From positions 480,705 through 544,704 of the forward strand of contig VWZF01002528.1 of the NCBI GenBank assembly GCA_013396755.1: DNA of 64,000 nt, given 5' to 3'. This DNA comes from Sclerurus mexicanus (lineage: Eukaryota > Chordata > Aves > Passeriformes > Furnariidae). Shown in pieces: positions 55,204-64,000 of the stretch (the stretch's first letter is position 1; every line of letters starts with the position of its first letter). The notes beneath the pieces are model-generated. The model had not been told where the DNA came from, searched no databases, and saw nothing but the letters and a program-made list of their open reading frames with translations. The position numbers and the translations under genes are program-made.

Positions 55204-55230
55204 TGATGTCACAGTGGTTCCCATGACAAC
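55204..55230 (+). promoter_or_regulatory. CRE-like site plus RFX X-box-like site
   Basis: The CRE-like word TGATGTCA (55204-55211) lies 5 bp before GTTCCCATGACAAC (55217-55230). The latter matches the palindromic RFX X-box GTTGCCATGGCAAC at 12 of 14 positions and keeps both outer GTT/AAC half-site ends. CRE and X-box pairs are known at promoters of ciliary and male-germline genes, where RFX2/RFX3 and CREM-type factors bind. The paired sites, and a plausible start codon 108 bp downstream, are what raise this above chance. No CpG island or TATA box is present. Confidence 0.35.
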
Positions 55231-55249
55231 AAGTTTATGACTTCAGTGT

Positions 55250-55349
55250 AAAGTCAAATGGAAGGAGAAGCTCAGGGACATGAAGGAAAGCTCTTAATTC
55301 AAATCAGAAACATCTGACACAATAACAGAGAAGAAAAATGGCCAAGAAG
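55250..55349 (+). other. Speculative first exon ending MAKK | splice donor
   Basis: About 108 bp after the X-box-like site, an ATG at 55338-55340 lies in strong initiation context (A at -3, G at +4). It is preceded by an in-frame TAA at 55323-55325, so it would be the true start of its frame. It encodes Met-Ala-Lys-Lys and then meets AAG|GTACAT, a possible but weak splice donor with the exon ending at 55349. Two very short upstream frames (from 55237 and 55280) would lie in the leader. I could not identify a downstream exon or the gene. This rests on position and motif only, and chance is the main alternative. Confidence 0.15.
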
Positions 55350-56318
55350 GTACATTTCTTTTATTGTTATATGTGTCTGTGGTTACTTCTTAAGTTTTCA
55401 ACACCGCGTCCTTCTTCCATCACGTTTTAATAGCTACTCTTCCACTTACATTTCTTCAGTTAAAACTGTTTTCTTTCTTCTTTTAAATAAAAAAGTAAAC
55501 TTAATACCATTTGTTTAACTAGTTAATGAATGTCTTTGCCTTTTTTCAATTAGGTTTAATTTAATAGGAGTAAATTTGGACTTCAGTATAGTCTTCCTTC
55601 TGATGCCAAATATGAATGATACTATTTCTGAACAAACAGGGGAACTGTTAAAACTGTGGCTTTCCATACTTAGATGAATAGGCTTTCAAAGAAGAAAATA
55701 AAAAAAAAAACCACATCAAAGATCTTTGGAACACGGATTAAAAAAAGAAAAATGCAAGAAGGCAAAGCTATTATGGAATAGAAATAAATATTGGGCAGGG
55801 CAATGTGAAGACTCAGAAGCTTTGCATTTCATGTTTTTTCTTTGTTTGGTGTTTGTTTTTTCCCTGAACACCAATCTGCTCAAACACAGATGGATTAAGG
55901 TGCCACCACCAAGGTACAGACCAAAAGTGACACTGACATGGCTCAGTGTTAGTCCAACGTGGGAACCTTCAGAGGAGCTATCCCTCCTGCAGCCTCAATA
56001 AGGAATTCCCAGGAGCATCTAAAGGTGGAGATGATGCCTAGAGAAAGCCTGTGAAGTTTACCATCCACCCTCATTAGCAAGTCTAAACACATAAACCAAT
56101 CAACTCAACACACTGAAAATGGGGATGGATAGCAATGCTTGAGTTACGCATTGCAGTTTGATTCACTGGAATTACTGGATAATGTCAGCCAATAATGAAG
56201 CCTTTAAAGTTTCAGTTGAAAAGTTTTCAGGTAGCTCCTGTGCAACCATAACTGACTGGATTTAGCATGTTATGTCTCCACTTGGTTCACAGATAGTTGA
56301 TTGAATTAGTTAATTAAG
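55350..56318. other. Non-coding DNA, nothing certain
   Basis: It contains a short A-run near 55701 and AT-rich unique sequence. If the promoter at 55204 is real this would be the start of its first intron. No second exon was recognised. Confidence 0.45.
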
Positions 56319-56411
56319 GCTGGAATTTTCAAAGAAGCCACATGAATTAGGTAACCAAATTCAATGGGATTTGGGTACTTAACTCCCTTAGACTCCTTTG
56401 AAAAGGCCAGC
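56319..56411. repeat. Foldback (palindromic) repeat relic
   Basis: The ends are inverted copies: 'gctggaattttcaaag' on the left and 'ctttgaaaaggccagc' on the right, differing at 2 of 16 positions. The inner sequence continues the palindrome imperfectly ('gaattaggtaaccaaattc' against 'gatttgggtacttaactcc') to give arms of about 45 bp. The wording ('caatgggatttgggtactta') matches an old amniote palindromic repeat family containing 'tttcaaaggagcctaag…'. Arm length makes chance unlikely. Confidence 0.6.
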
Positions 56412-56683
56412 TATAAATGTTCACCTCTTTACTTGCAATTATTTGTACTCACAAGATTATGAGTGCAGCTGTTTATAAATGCAGAAGCAGGTTGCAAAAG
56501 CAGGCATGGCATGAGAACAGAGATCTGGCCATGCATAGCACAGTACATAAATGTATACAAGCAGTGGCCATACATTCAAACCATCCTTAAAGTGAAAATA
56601 CCAGTAGAGTTAGTAATACCTCTGAAGCCAGTAAGAGCTTCTTAAGCTCACCTAATTAAAATCAACTAGATATACACACTGAA
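56412..56683. other. Non-coding DNA
   Basis: Unique sequence with nothing recognised. Confidence 0.5.
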
Positions 56684-56750
56684 ATATACATGTGCACAAA
56701 CTTATAATATATATATACATATGCATATATAAAAGTATGTGCATGTCTAT
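56684..56750. repeat. AT-rich quasi-palindrome with TA microsatellite core
   Basis: The core 'ataatatatatatacatatg' and 'catatata' is flanked by 'acatgtgcac' on the left and 'tatgtgcatgt' on the right, which are imperfect inverted copies. The whole 67 bp could extrude as a hairpin. The simple-repeat core is certain. Any structural role is inference. Confidence 0.6.
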
Positions 56751-58147
56751 GAAGAGCCAGATGTGAACATGGGTGCAGACAGTTGTTTGTTTCTGTGTGC
56801 ATCTTTTTCTTTGCAAAACAGTAAATTGTAATAGTATTTGCTCCTGGGAAATGGGGCAGCTAATCTGCTGTGGCCATATCCATGATCTTATCCAAGCATA
56901 TGAGGAAACGCCTTTCTTAGCAGGTATATAATACAGGCAGTATGGAGGCAACTCTTATTTAAGCAGTACAGAAGGAAGCAGAAGTATCATCTAGAACAGT
57001 AACCATCTGATTAAGATGCAAAAATAACAACCTACAAATATTATAACAAAACAACCCTCTAATCAACAAAATCTGGCACCTTTCTTTGTACCTGCCTGCA
57101 AGGCAAAAGGACAAAAACAACCAGGCTGTTTGATAAAGGCTCAGGGTGTTAATAAGAGAAGCATTGCGTTTAGACACTTGGTAATGAAGGGACTCTCAAA
57201 AAGGATATATTTTGAGACCAAAGAAGTGGGAATGAAGAGCATCCAGACAGATCCTGTTCATTAGTGGACAACATTTTTTTTTCTACTAAAAATTGCCAGG
57301 ACTTTAATTCCATATGTTCACAGCAAGAGTGCTGGCCCATAAACAAATCCAAAATATACAGAAGATCAATTTCTTCATATAAGGAGGGTCGGTGACTTTC
57401 CATTAGGGTGAGTCACCAAGTTCTCCAAACCCTTAAGGTGCAGTAGAGCAAACAAAACTGAGGTTAGCTGAGGAATGCAAACAGATATACAGCACATATA
57501 GATCTTTAGCTTCGCTCCAACATCCATATGTGGCCATAAAATACAACCTCTTAAATGTAAAATATATGGATTTCCCTCTGCAACAAAGGCATAAAATATC
57601 TCACTCCCAAACAAGTATTTGAGCATACGAACATGATCTTTCACTTCATCTAGGACTACCCACCCAGTAAACCAAGCTGTATTCTTTCTGGGTGGCTCAG
57701 AGAATAGCACATTACAGTGGAAACACCCATTTATTTCATTTACTGCCATTTATAATATTTTCCACTATTTGCAGATAATGAATTCATCCACTTTTTGCCA
57801 AGATTATGCAGCCTGTTTTATAGCCAAAATTATCCAGAATCCTTCTAAAAATGTGTTACCCTTCATTTTCCATGATTGCTTAGTGGTTCTCTTGGAGCAG
57901 GACCAAGATCAACCATATTAACAATGCACAGCAATAACTGAACTGTCATACTCCTACTCTCCTAGCAGCAGGAAGGGTGCCATCGAGCTGGTCCCTGAGG
58001 TATGCACAGCTCCAGAGCGTAACTGTTCAGGTTAATTAAAGCCATTAGATGAGAAACAAGGAGTTACTTTTGGAGTTCTTTCCTCTACATATTCTACAAT
58101 GGTCTGGTCATAAAGGTGGATAAGTTTCAGATTATCTGATGTCTTCT
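56751..58147. other. Non-coding DNA
   Basis: No recognisable gene or transposon. A 124-codon minus-strand frame (57375-57749) resembles nothing known. A short coding-like stretch at about 57979-58037 (reading Lys-Gly-Ala-Ile-Glu-Leu-Val-Pro-Glu-Val) ends at a stop within 20 codons. Confidence 0.45.
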
Positions 58148-58420
58148 TGGCGCCGCCGACCCTTCAATTCTCCAGGATAAATTGGACTTGTGGAACATAA
58201 CACAGTGGAGACCTACGGTGTGTAACAGGCCTGCACAGACCCAACCACCGGCCCTGTGAAGACTGACACGCATCTCTAACATCACACAGCACGAGGAGCC
58301 CTTCCCGATCCAACAGGAACGCTGACCGCGGGCAGAACAGGCACTTCATGACCAAGCCCATCAGTAGGGTGCTGTGTAGCTGCAAGGCACGAGCAAGGAA
58401 AAGATGGAAAGGGCCCAGGG
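58148..58420. other. Small CpG-retaining, GC-richer patch
   Basis: About a dozen CpG dinucleotides occur in roughly 270 bp, beginning with 'ggcgccgccgaccc' at about 58151, whereas neighbouring DNA has almost none. By my count the observed/expected ratio is near 0.6, but the patch is short. It overlaps the 152-codon minus-strand open frame at 58164-58622, whose product matches no family I know. It may be a minor promoter, an unmethylated regulatory site, a recent insertion, or chance. Confidence 0.4.
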
Positions 58421-59619
58421 CTTTGTGAGATGATGTCTGCAAAGAAATCAGCACTAACCCATATACACAACTTCCCACTCCCCTCACTGGCTGGGCTGGG
58501 CTGGCCATGGAGGGTGGAGTTGCTGCACCATCCGTTCCCCGCTCCACACTAGGGAAGAGGAGAAACAGCCCAGCCACATCTGCTCTTCCCTTGTGCAGTG
58601 TCTGGCAGCCTAAAAATCCCATGCAGGGGAGAGAGAGGGCTCCTTGCCATCACCAGGCTCAACAGCTGGGCCCAGCATGTAAGATGAGGCACATGCAAAT
58701 CTTTGCAAGAATTCTTTAGTGCTCAGCATGGAGGTTTGATCTTGGAGTCAAAGAAATCTAGCTCAGGACCCTACATGAAAGAAGCAGTGCCTGCCCAGAG
58801 GTTCCAGCGGTCAGTGTTAGCGGTGATAACAGAAGGAATCACATTAAAATCACAAACAAAGGCTAAACAAAACAAACTCTTGTTCATTTTTTATAATTCT
58901 ACACAAAAACAAAATATAGTGCAATAAATATCCCAACAGCCAAACAGTCCCTGTTTCTTAACATTATCACTGTTTTCTTTGGCACCTCTGGGAATCTCTT
59001 AGCAGGAGCTATGAGGAAGGAGAAACTCTGGCTCAGCAAGAGCCTCTGTAGCAGCCAAAGTCTGTTCTTCCCCCAAATCAGCTGCGAGCCTGAAGCTGAG
59101 CGGCCGGTACTGAACAAGTTAAGCAGGCACCGTGTGTGAGTGGAGAACCAGGGGAGGCAGGGGAACCACACAGCAGGTTGAGTTACTGCCACTGGAACAG
59201 AGACAGGTTGTCAGGGTATAACTGAAGATTTCTCAGCACTGACAACTGACAGCACTGCAATAAATATTAATACTTCAAACTCCTACTTGGATTCTTATAA
59301 ATACTCCAGACTTTGCCAGGAACTCCTTTCCATTTGGCCACTCCATTATTCAGTTTTACCATAGCTGGTTGGGGCCTTTATAATTTCTCCCTTCCTCTAC
59401 ATGCAGCAACACTTTACCTCTTCATATGGAGCAGGCCCTGCTACATCACCCAATCCAGCCTGGCTGAGACTTCTCCAGCCAACCCAAAACATACAGATTT
59501 TCGCTTTTTTGGCTCACTCCCAGCAACATCATGAGGCCCTAATACTCATCCAGTTGATCTCAATGGAGCAGGATCTCAGTTGGTTAGCTTTATTCAGACG
59601 GGTTTGTTTAATCTTAATC
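58421..59619. other. Non-coding DNA
   Basis: Mixed-composition unique sequence. The first 250 bp remain somewhat GC-rich. No gene or repeat recognised. Confidence 0.5.
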
Positions 59620-59691
59620 TCTCTCTCTCTCCTCCCCCTTTTTTTTTTTTTNNNNNNNNNNNNNNNNNNNNNNNNNNNTTTTTTTTTTTTT
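59620..59691. repeat. CT microsatellite, poly-T and assembly gap
   Basis: A 'tctctctctctct' run passes into C-rich and then poly-T sequence, is interrupted by 27 undetermined bases (59652-59678), and resumes as 13 T. The true length of the T-run is unknown. The open frame running through the gap is not meaningful. Confidence 0.9.
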
Positions 59692-61623
59692 GCCAGACTC
59701 TTTGATTCCCTTTCTGGTTCTTCTCAGGGTCTCCAAGCTTCAGGCACTTCTCTAAACACCCACTAATGTTTTGATTTCTGATGGTTAAATTTAAACAAAA
59801 CTTAAAAGCCTTTTCCAGCTATTTTTACTCATTCTCAGGAGTCATTTATCAATCCCATAGAGAGCCTAGATTCTCCCTATATAAATGGATCACCCTGTTC
59901 ATTTGTAGCTAATGTGTAACCTCCTTCATCCCACAAAGACACAGTCTGACCCCTTCCTTCTGGGCAAAGCAACTAGAAGCCACTGAATCTTTCCTGCTCA
60001 AAACATGACCACTTTTAGAATATGTCCTGTCAGACTAAGACTACAACCAGCCCAGCTCCAGGCTTTCGAGGCAGTTGGGGTGCCCTCAAGGATGCTACAG
60101 CATATTGTGGCTGCAAAAGGTAATCATTTTATTTGCCCTCGCCCAAAAGGCCTTGTGTGGCTGACACTCCAGCCTGGACAGCTGCATTCCAACTCTTCCC
60201 ATGTCCAAGGTGTATTTCCTTTCAAAGCCCAGCCCCAGGCTATATCCATGCTGCTCCTCTGGTTGGTCTAGTTCCCCTGGCAAGGATTCTGACTTGCACT
60301 TCTTGCACTTACTGGAATCGCAGAGGCACATGAGAAGGAAATGTGTGGCCTCACAAATCCCCTAAACATTGTCCAGCTGCCACTAAAAAAGGTACCCTGA
60401 TTTGAATTATTTTTTTATTTTATTTTTTAAGAGACAACTACTCCGTGCCTTTGTACAAAGCCATAGGAATTTCATTCTTGGACCCGTAGATAACCACAGC
60501 ACATCTCTCCCAAGTTTCCAATGCCACAACCATTTTTCTTAATTTTGAAACTTTAAAGGAAGAATGCTGCTTTGGCATCACAATTTTACACAACTTGTTA
60601 GAACCACGGCAGAATGTTACAATACCAAGCCACATTAAATGGAAACATTTGAACAGACCTTTGGGCTGGATCCCTTGCTTCCACCAAGCTGCATTCAGCC
60701 CATGACTGAAGAGTGTCTGGCTTGGGTAGAAGACAGTTTTTTGCAGCCTCAAGTCCTGGTGGCCAGCAGGAATGGTTTGACCTCCTAGTGCAATTAGGAA
60801 GGGCCCCAAATCTACTCAGAACTGTGTCTCTGACTCAAGACATCCTGGGGACTTTCTGACAGCTGGAGATAACTGAAGCCCTACATGCTGTGCTACGCTC
60901 TTTCCTAACACCTTTGGCAGGAGGCTCCCAAAGCTGGCTCCGAGGTTTTCACTGCCAGCAGTGCAAGGAGACCAGAACAGTTCCAAGGAACCATTTCCCC
61001 TAAGAGGAAATGAAAAGAGAGACTGAAGGCACTGGCAAGCCATACATGAGACAGTTTGGTTAAAAGCAGCTAGACTGCGCTTTGGAACAACTTCTTTTTG
61101 CAGAAGTCTTTGTTCTTCTCCTGCATGGATAATACCCCCACATTCATTGCTCCAGCTATACAAAGTGCTTTTAGCTTAATCCTCCAAATTGTACTTTTCT
61201 ATCACGAATTTCCACATCACAACAGGGCTTAAAATACAATAGAGGTATTTTAAGTGATGTGCTGCTCCTGTAGACTAGCTATGTCAGTCATGGCATTTCA
61301 GAAGGACACAGCCCAGTTATGAAAAAAAATATAGGAAGGTGCATGGAGAAAATCATGGTAACCAGAATCAAAAACAAAGATCCAAGAGTGATGGACCTCC
61401 ATATGACAGAGCTGTACTGGCATCTACCCAGCTCAGGTACTCTTAGAGTGGAGTCTCTTTTGTGGGCACAGCCCTCAGCCACCTGAGGTATCCCACCTCA
61501 GGCTGATCATTCCTTAGGCTGGGCTGCTCTGCTTCCCAGAGCAGAGTTAGCCATTCCCTGGTCTCTCTTCCCTTCAGAGGATTAGGCAGTTACAGCGCAA
61601 TATTAGTTAGGTCAGGAGCCCAT
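59692..61623. other. Non-coding DNA
   Basis: No gene recognised. The moderately GC-rich part at about 60040-60300 holds overlapping open frames below 90 codons. Minus-strand frames at 60438-60809 (123 codons) and 60816-61163 (115 codons) lie next to each other but share no recognisable domain or frame relation. Confidence 0.5.
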
Positions 61624-61705
61624 GACATTGTTCTAGGCACTAGTAAAACATATATCACAGTATCTGCCCCAACAGCCAGAAGACTGCACATTTAATGTAG
61701 GTAGT
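61624..61705 (-). repeat. L2-like ancient repeat fragment, minus orientation
   Basis: The segment carries 'cattgttctaggcactagta', 'aaacatatatcacagtatct' and 'gccccaacagccagaagact'. These match the order of the old amniote element reading 'cattgtgctaggcgctgtac', 'aaacacatagtaagagacag' and 'tccctgccccgaagagctta'. Confidence 0.55.
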
Positions 61706-63498
61706 TTTGACAACTGTACTGTATTACCCCTCCTGTGCATGAGCACTTGAAGCACCCAGCAACCCTTGTGACCTGCCCATGGTGAAGGACTGTCTCACAG
61801 GGGGGCATCACACCTCTCTGCCTTCTGCAGAAGGTCATTCCACCTCCTGTCCAGAACACAGTTCAGTGCAAGCTGAGCTCATCCTACATCATCACTTAAA
61901 ATAAATCCTCCAATCCTGTGTTTGAAAACACTTTAAAACACAAGTGTTATAAATACAGCGGGAAGCCAAGAGTAGGAGAAAAATGAATTTACAAAACTGA
62001 GGCAAGGAAAGAGAGATGTGATTTCAACTGAGAGAATTGGTGAGCAGATGAAAGTCTTTACAGGTGGCTGAAGCTGTAAGAAGCCTCTTGCTCTGAAGCT
62101 GGTCGTACTGGATAAAGACAGAGAAATTTTAGGATGATAATTGGGCTTCACTAAGGACTCAGAAGCAAGTTCTTTCCAGCAGGTTGGAGATTCCTCTCAT
62201 GGACAGGCAGACTGCAGGTGAGCCCTCAGATGATGCTGAAAGTGAGAAAGACCCCCCTGCCTATAAACTCTACTGGAAGTTGCATGATAAAATATTGACA
62301 CAAATAAAAGCAGGAGCAGGACAAACCTGCCTGCAGGAGCAGTGCCTGAGCACCTACTCAGCCATCCCAGGTGGCTTTTGCAGCCCTGGCTGAACCTGAG
62401 TGGCCTCTGCTTTGTTGTGGTCAATACCCCACTCTGACCAATCTAAGTGACCTCAGAAGTGTCCCATGGTTTGTAGTCACATCTATAAATCACAGCTCAG
62501 CCAGCGATTTTGCAAATCTTCCCCAACAGTTACTTTGTCTTCTTTAGCTTTCCGTGCTTGCAAACAGCTGAGAAAAACCTACAGAATAATATCTAATGAA
62601 ATGGCTTTTAAGGATTCTTTTTTTTTTTTTTTGTCAGATTCCTCACCTGCTCTGTCAGGATGTTCTTTTAATGCCTTTCATATTTTCCATGAAAGAACAT
62701 AATCTCCCAAAGCCCCAGCATATCTGCCATCTCAGCGCTATCAGGAAAGAGCTGATGAGAAGATGATTGTCAGGGATGATTACAAGGACTTTAAAAACAC
62801 AGGAAAGCATGTTCTGCATTAATTGCTAATCTATTTCAGCCAATTTGGCACCATGACAAATGCAACTGGTTGTATCTAACAAGACAGGGGATTGGGAATA
62901 ATTCTGTGTCAGTACAGTATGTCCAGGGAGAAGAATCAACCCTTAATCCCAGGTGACTAGTTTCTTTATAAATATATTAGCAACATAATGGAGGGCTTTA
63001 TAATGGGATTATAACCACACAAGCAGACCCCAAGCAGCTGCTCTGCTACTCAAAAGGAACATGGCTGACAATAAGCTTTAAGGAACTGAATGAGGGGAAA
63101 AGGACAAACCTGTGGCATGGCACACTTAAATGACCTTGCTGCTCAAAAAGAATCAGGTTGTGTTGCATGCATGAAAAGAAAATCAAATATGCTTAAAGCA
63201 ATCTCTTTGGGCATGCTCATCACTACTTTCTCCCACTGCTCCTCTGTCAAAAGTGGAGAAAATGGCCAAATCAAGAACTCCTCCTTTCATATATAGGGAC
63301 AGATTTTCAAGCCAAAAAGATTTCACTCATACACTGAGGGGTCATTGTCAAGAATGGCAGGGCCCATATATTGTCACACAACCTTGTGTTACTCCCTCTG
63401 CAGAGCTGAAGTAATTCTTCATTCTGAGTACAATTTAGCAGCTCAATGCTGTAAATGTGTACATGTGCAAGCAGGTTTTTGAGTGTATGTGTGCACAC
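61706..63498. other. Non-coding DNA with one long T-run
   Basis: Fifteen T in a row lie at 62618-62632. No retrotransposed body is recognisable beside it. No gene found. Confidence 0.5.
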
Positions 63499-63570
63499 GG
63501 GTTGGACTCAATGTCTTTGGGATTGGACTAGATGGTCTTTAAAGGCCCCTTCCACCCCAACTCGAGCTAT
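63499..63570 (+). mobile_element. CR1 LINE tail fragment (copy C)
   Basis: The words 'gggttggactcaatgtcttt', 'ttggactagatggtctttaa' and 'aggccccttccaccccaact' are the extreme 3' part of CR1 (consensus like 'ttggactagatgatctttaaaggtcccttccaaccc'). The octamer tail is lost. A 21-bp offset duplication brings the 'ttggact' word in twice. Only about 70 bp remains. Confidence 0.8.
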
Positions 63571-64000
63571 ACATAAATATATATAAATGTGCAGACAAAA
63601 AAGGACAGTCACAAGGAATGACTTTGTAATGGCATAGCAAGAGAGGAAACAAATCTCATTGAGAAATCCCCCTCGATGCATTTTACAGGGCTGTTAAAAT
63701 CACAGCCCTAGATTCTATTCATGGCAGTACCTGGGTTCCCTTTCTTACCATCCCTTTAACAGAGAGGTATAAAGATGGCATTGTAACTTGTTAAAGAAAT
63801 TTATTTTTTTTTAAATTGATGGAAGTAGTGAAATATAACTGTGTCTTTATAATTGGCACATACACCTCAAAATATAATACTTATTCAAAGCTCTGTGGCT
63901 TTGAAAGGAACACAGTATGGCATAATGCACATAACTACTATGGAATACAAGCACTGCAGCATGGAGCTGCTCTAGCGAGGACTATTTAGGCAGCTCAACC
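63571..64000. other. Non-coding AT-rich DNA to window end
   Basis: AT-rich unique sequence with short A/T runs (for example near 63806). No gene recognised. Confidence 0.5.

Noticed and set aside
58150..58165. 'tggcgccgcc', resembling the start of a retroviral primer-binding site
   Set aside because: Only the first seven bases match the lysine-type site. There is no LTR end before it, and no retroviral genes or paired LTR anywhere nearby.
59401..59766. Open frame across the assembly gap
   Set aside because: Its continuity depends on 27 undetermined bases and poly-T, so the frame is arbitrary.
62180..62217. Mini-exon-like segment between 'ttccag' and 'CAG|GTGAGC'
   Set aside because: The donor is strong, but the 38-bp interior is unrecognised, the pyrimidine tract is short, and such pairs occur often by chance.

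Overview
This window reads as nuclear DNA from a bird. Two copies of the 3' end of a CR1 non-LTR retrotransposon (about 18.17-18.58 kb and 43.59-44.00 kb) and a shorter CR1 tail (63.50-63.57 kb) are recognisable. The better-preserved copy ends in the tandem ATTCTGTG-type octamers characteristic of CR1. Young repeats are otherwise sparse, the sequence is AT-rich and CpG-poor, and faint traces of old amniote-wide repeats are scattered through it, as is typical of avian intergenic or deep intronic DNA. I cannot place the species. Passerine or other neoavian is a guess.

I found no convincing protein-coding gene. The longest open frames (159, 154 and 152 codons, all on the minus strand) match no family I know, lack domain-like composition, and are about as long as chance would give in 64 kb. 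I saw no tRNA, rRNA, known microRNA, CRISPR array or operon-like structure. The window is best read as a gene desert or part of a very large intron.

Layout: 1-18 kb is unique AT-rich DNA with a few homopolymer runs. A CR1 tail lies at 18.2 kb. From 18.6 to 42.4 kb the sequence is mostly unique, with MIR/L2-like relics at 25.9 (weak), 29.2, 29.7-30.0 and 37.6-38.0 kb. From 42.4 to 44.5 kb there is a cluster of old palindromic 'TCAGGGCCC' relics around the second CR1 copy. From 45 to 54 kb there are several AT-rich, homeodomain/GATA-motif-bearing blocks that look like conserved-noncoding candidates, plus a small 15-bp tandem repeat. At 54.0-55.1 kb there are further relics, followed directly by the one promoter-like site I could find: a CRE-like site plus an RFX X-box-like site at 55.20-55.23 kb, with an ATG in good context and a possible splice donor about 110 bp downstream. 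From 56 to 64 kb there is a foldback relic, an AT-rich quasi-palindrome, a small patch with unusually high CpG (58.15-58.42 kb), an assembly gap inside a poly-T run (59.65 kb) and the third CR1 fragment.

There is no evidence of a new multi-gene system here. The most checkable lead is the CRE/X-box promoter candidate at 55.2 kb. Next are the relic palindromic repeats and the CpG-retaining patch. Repeat assignments are from memory of consensus sequences, and conservation could not be tested.
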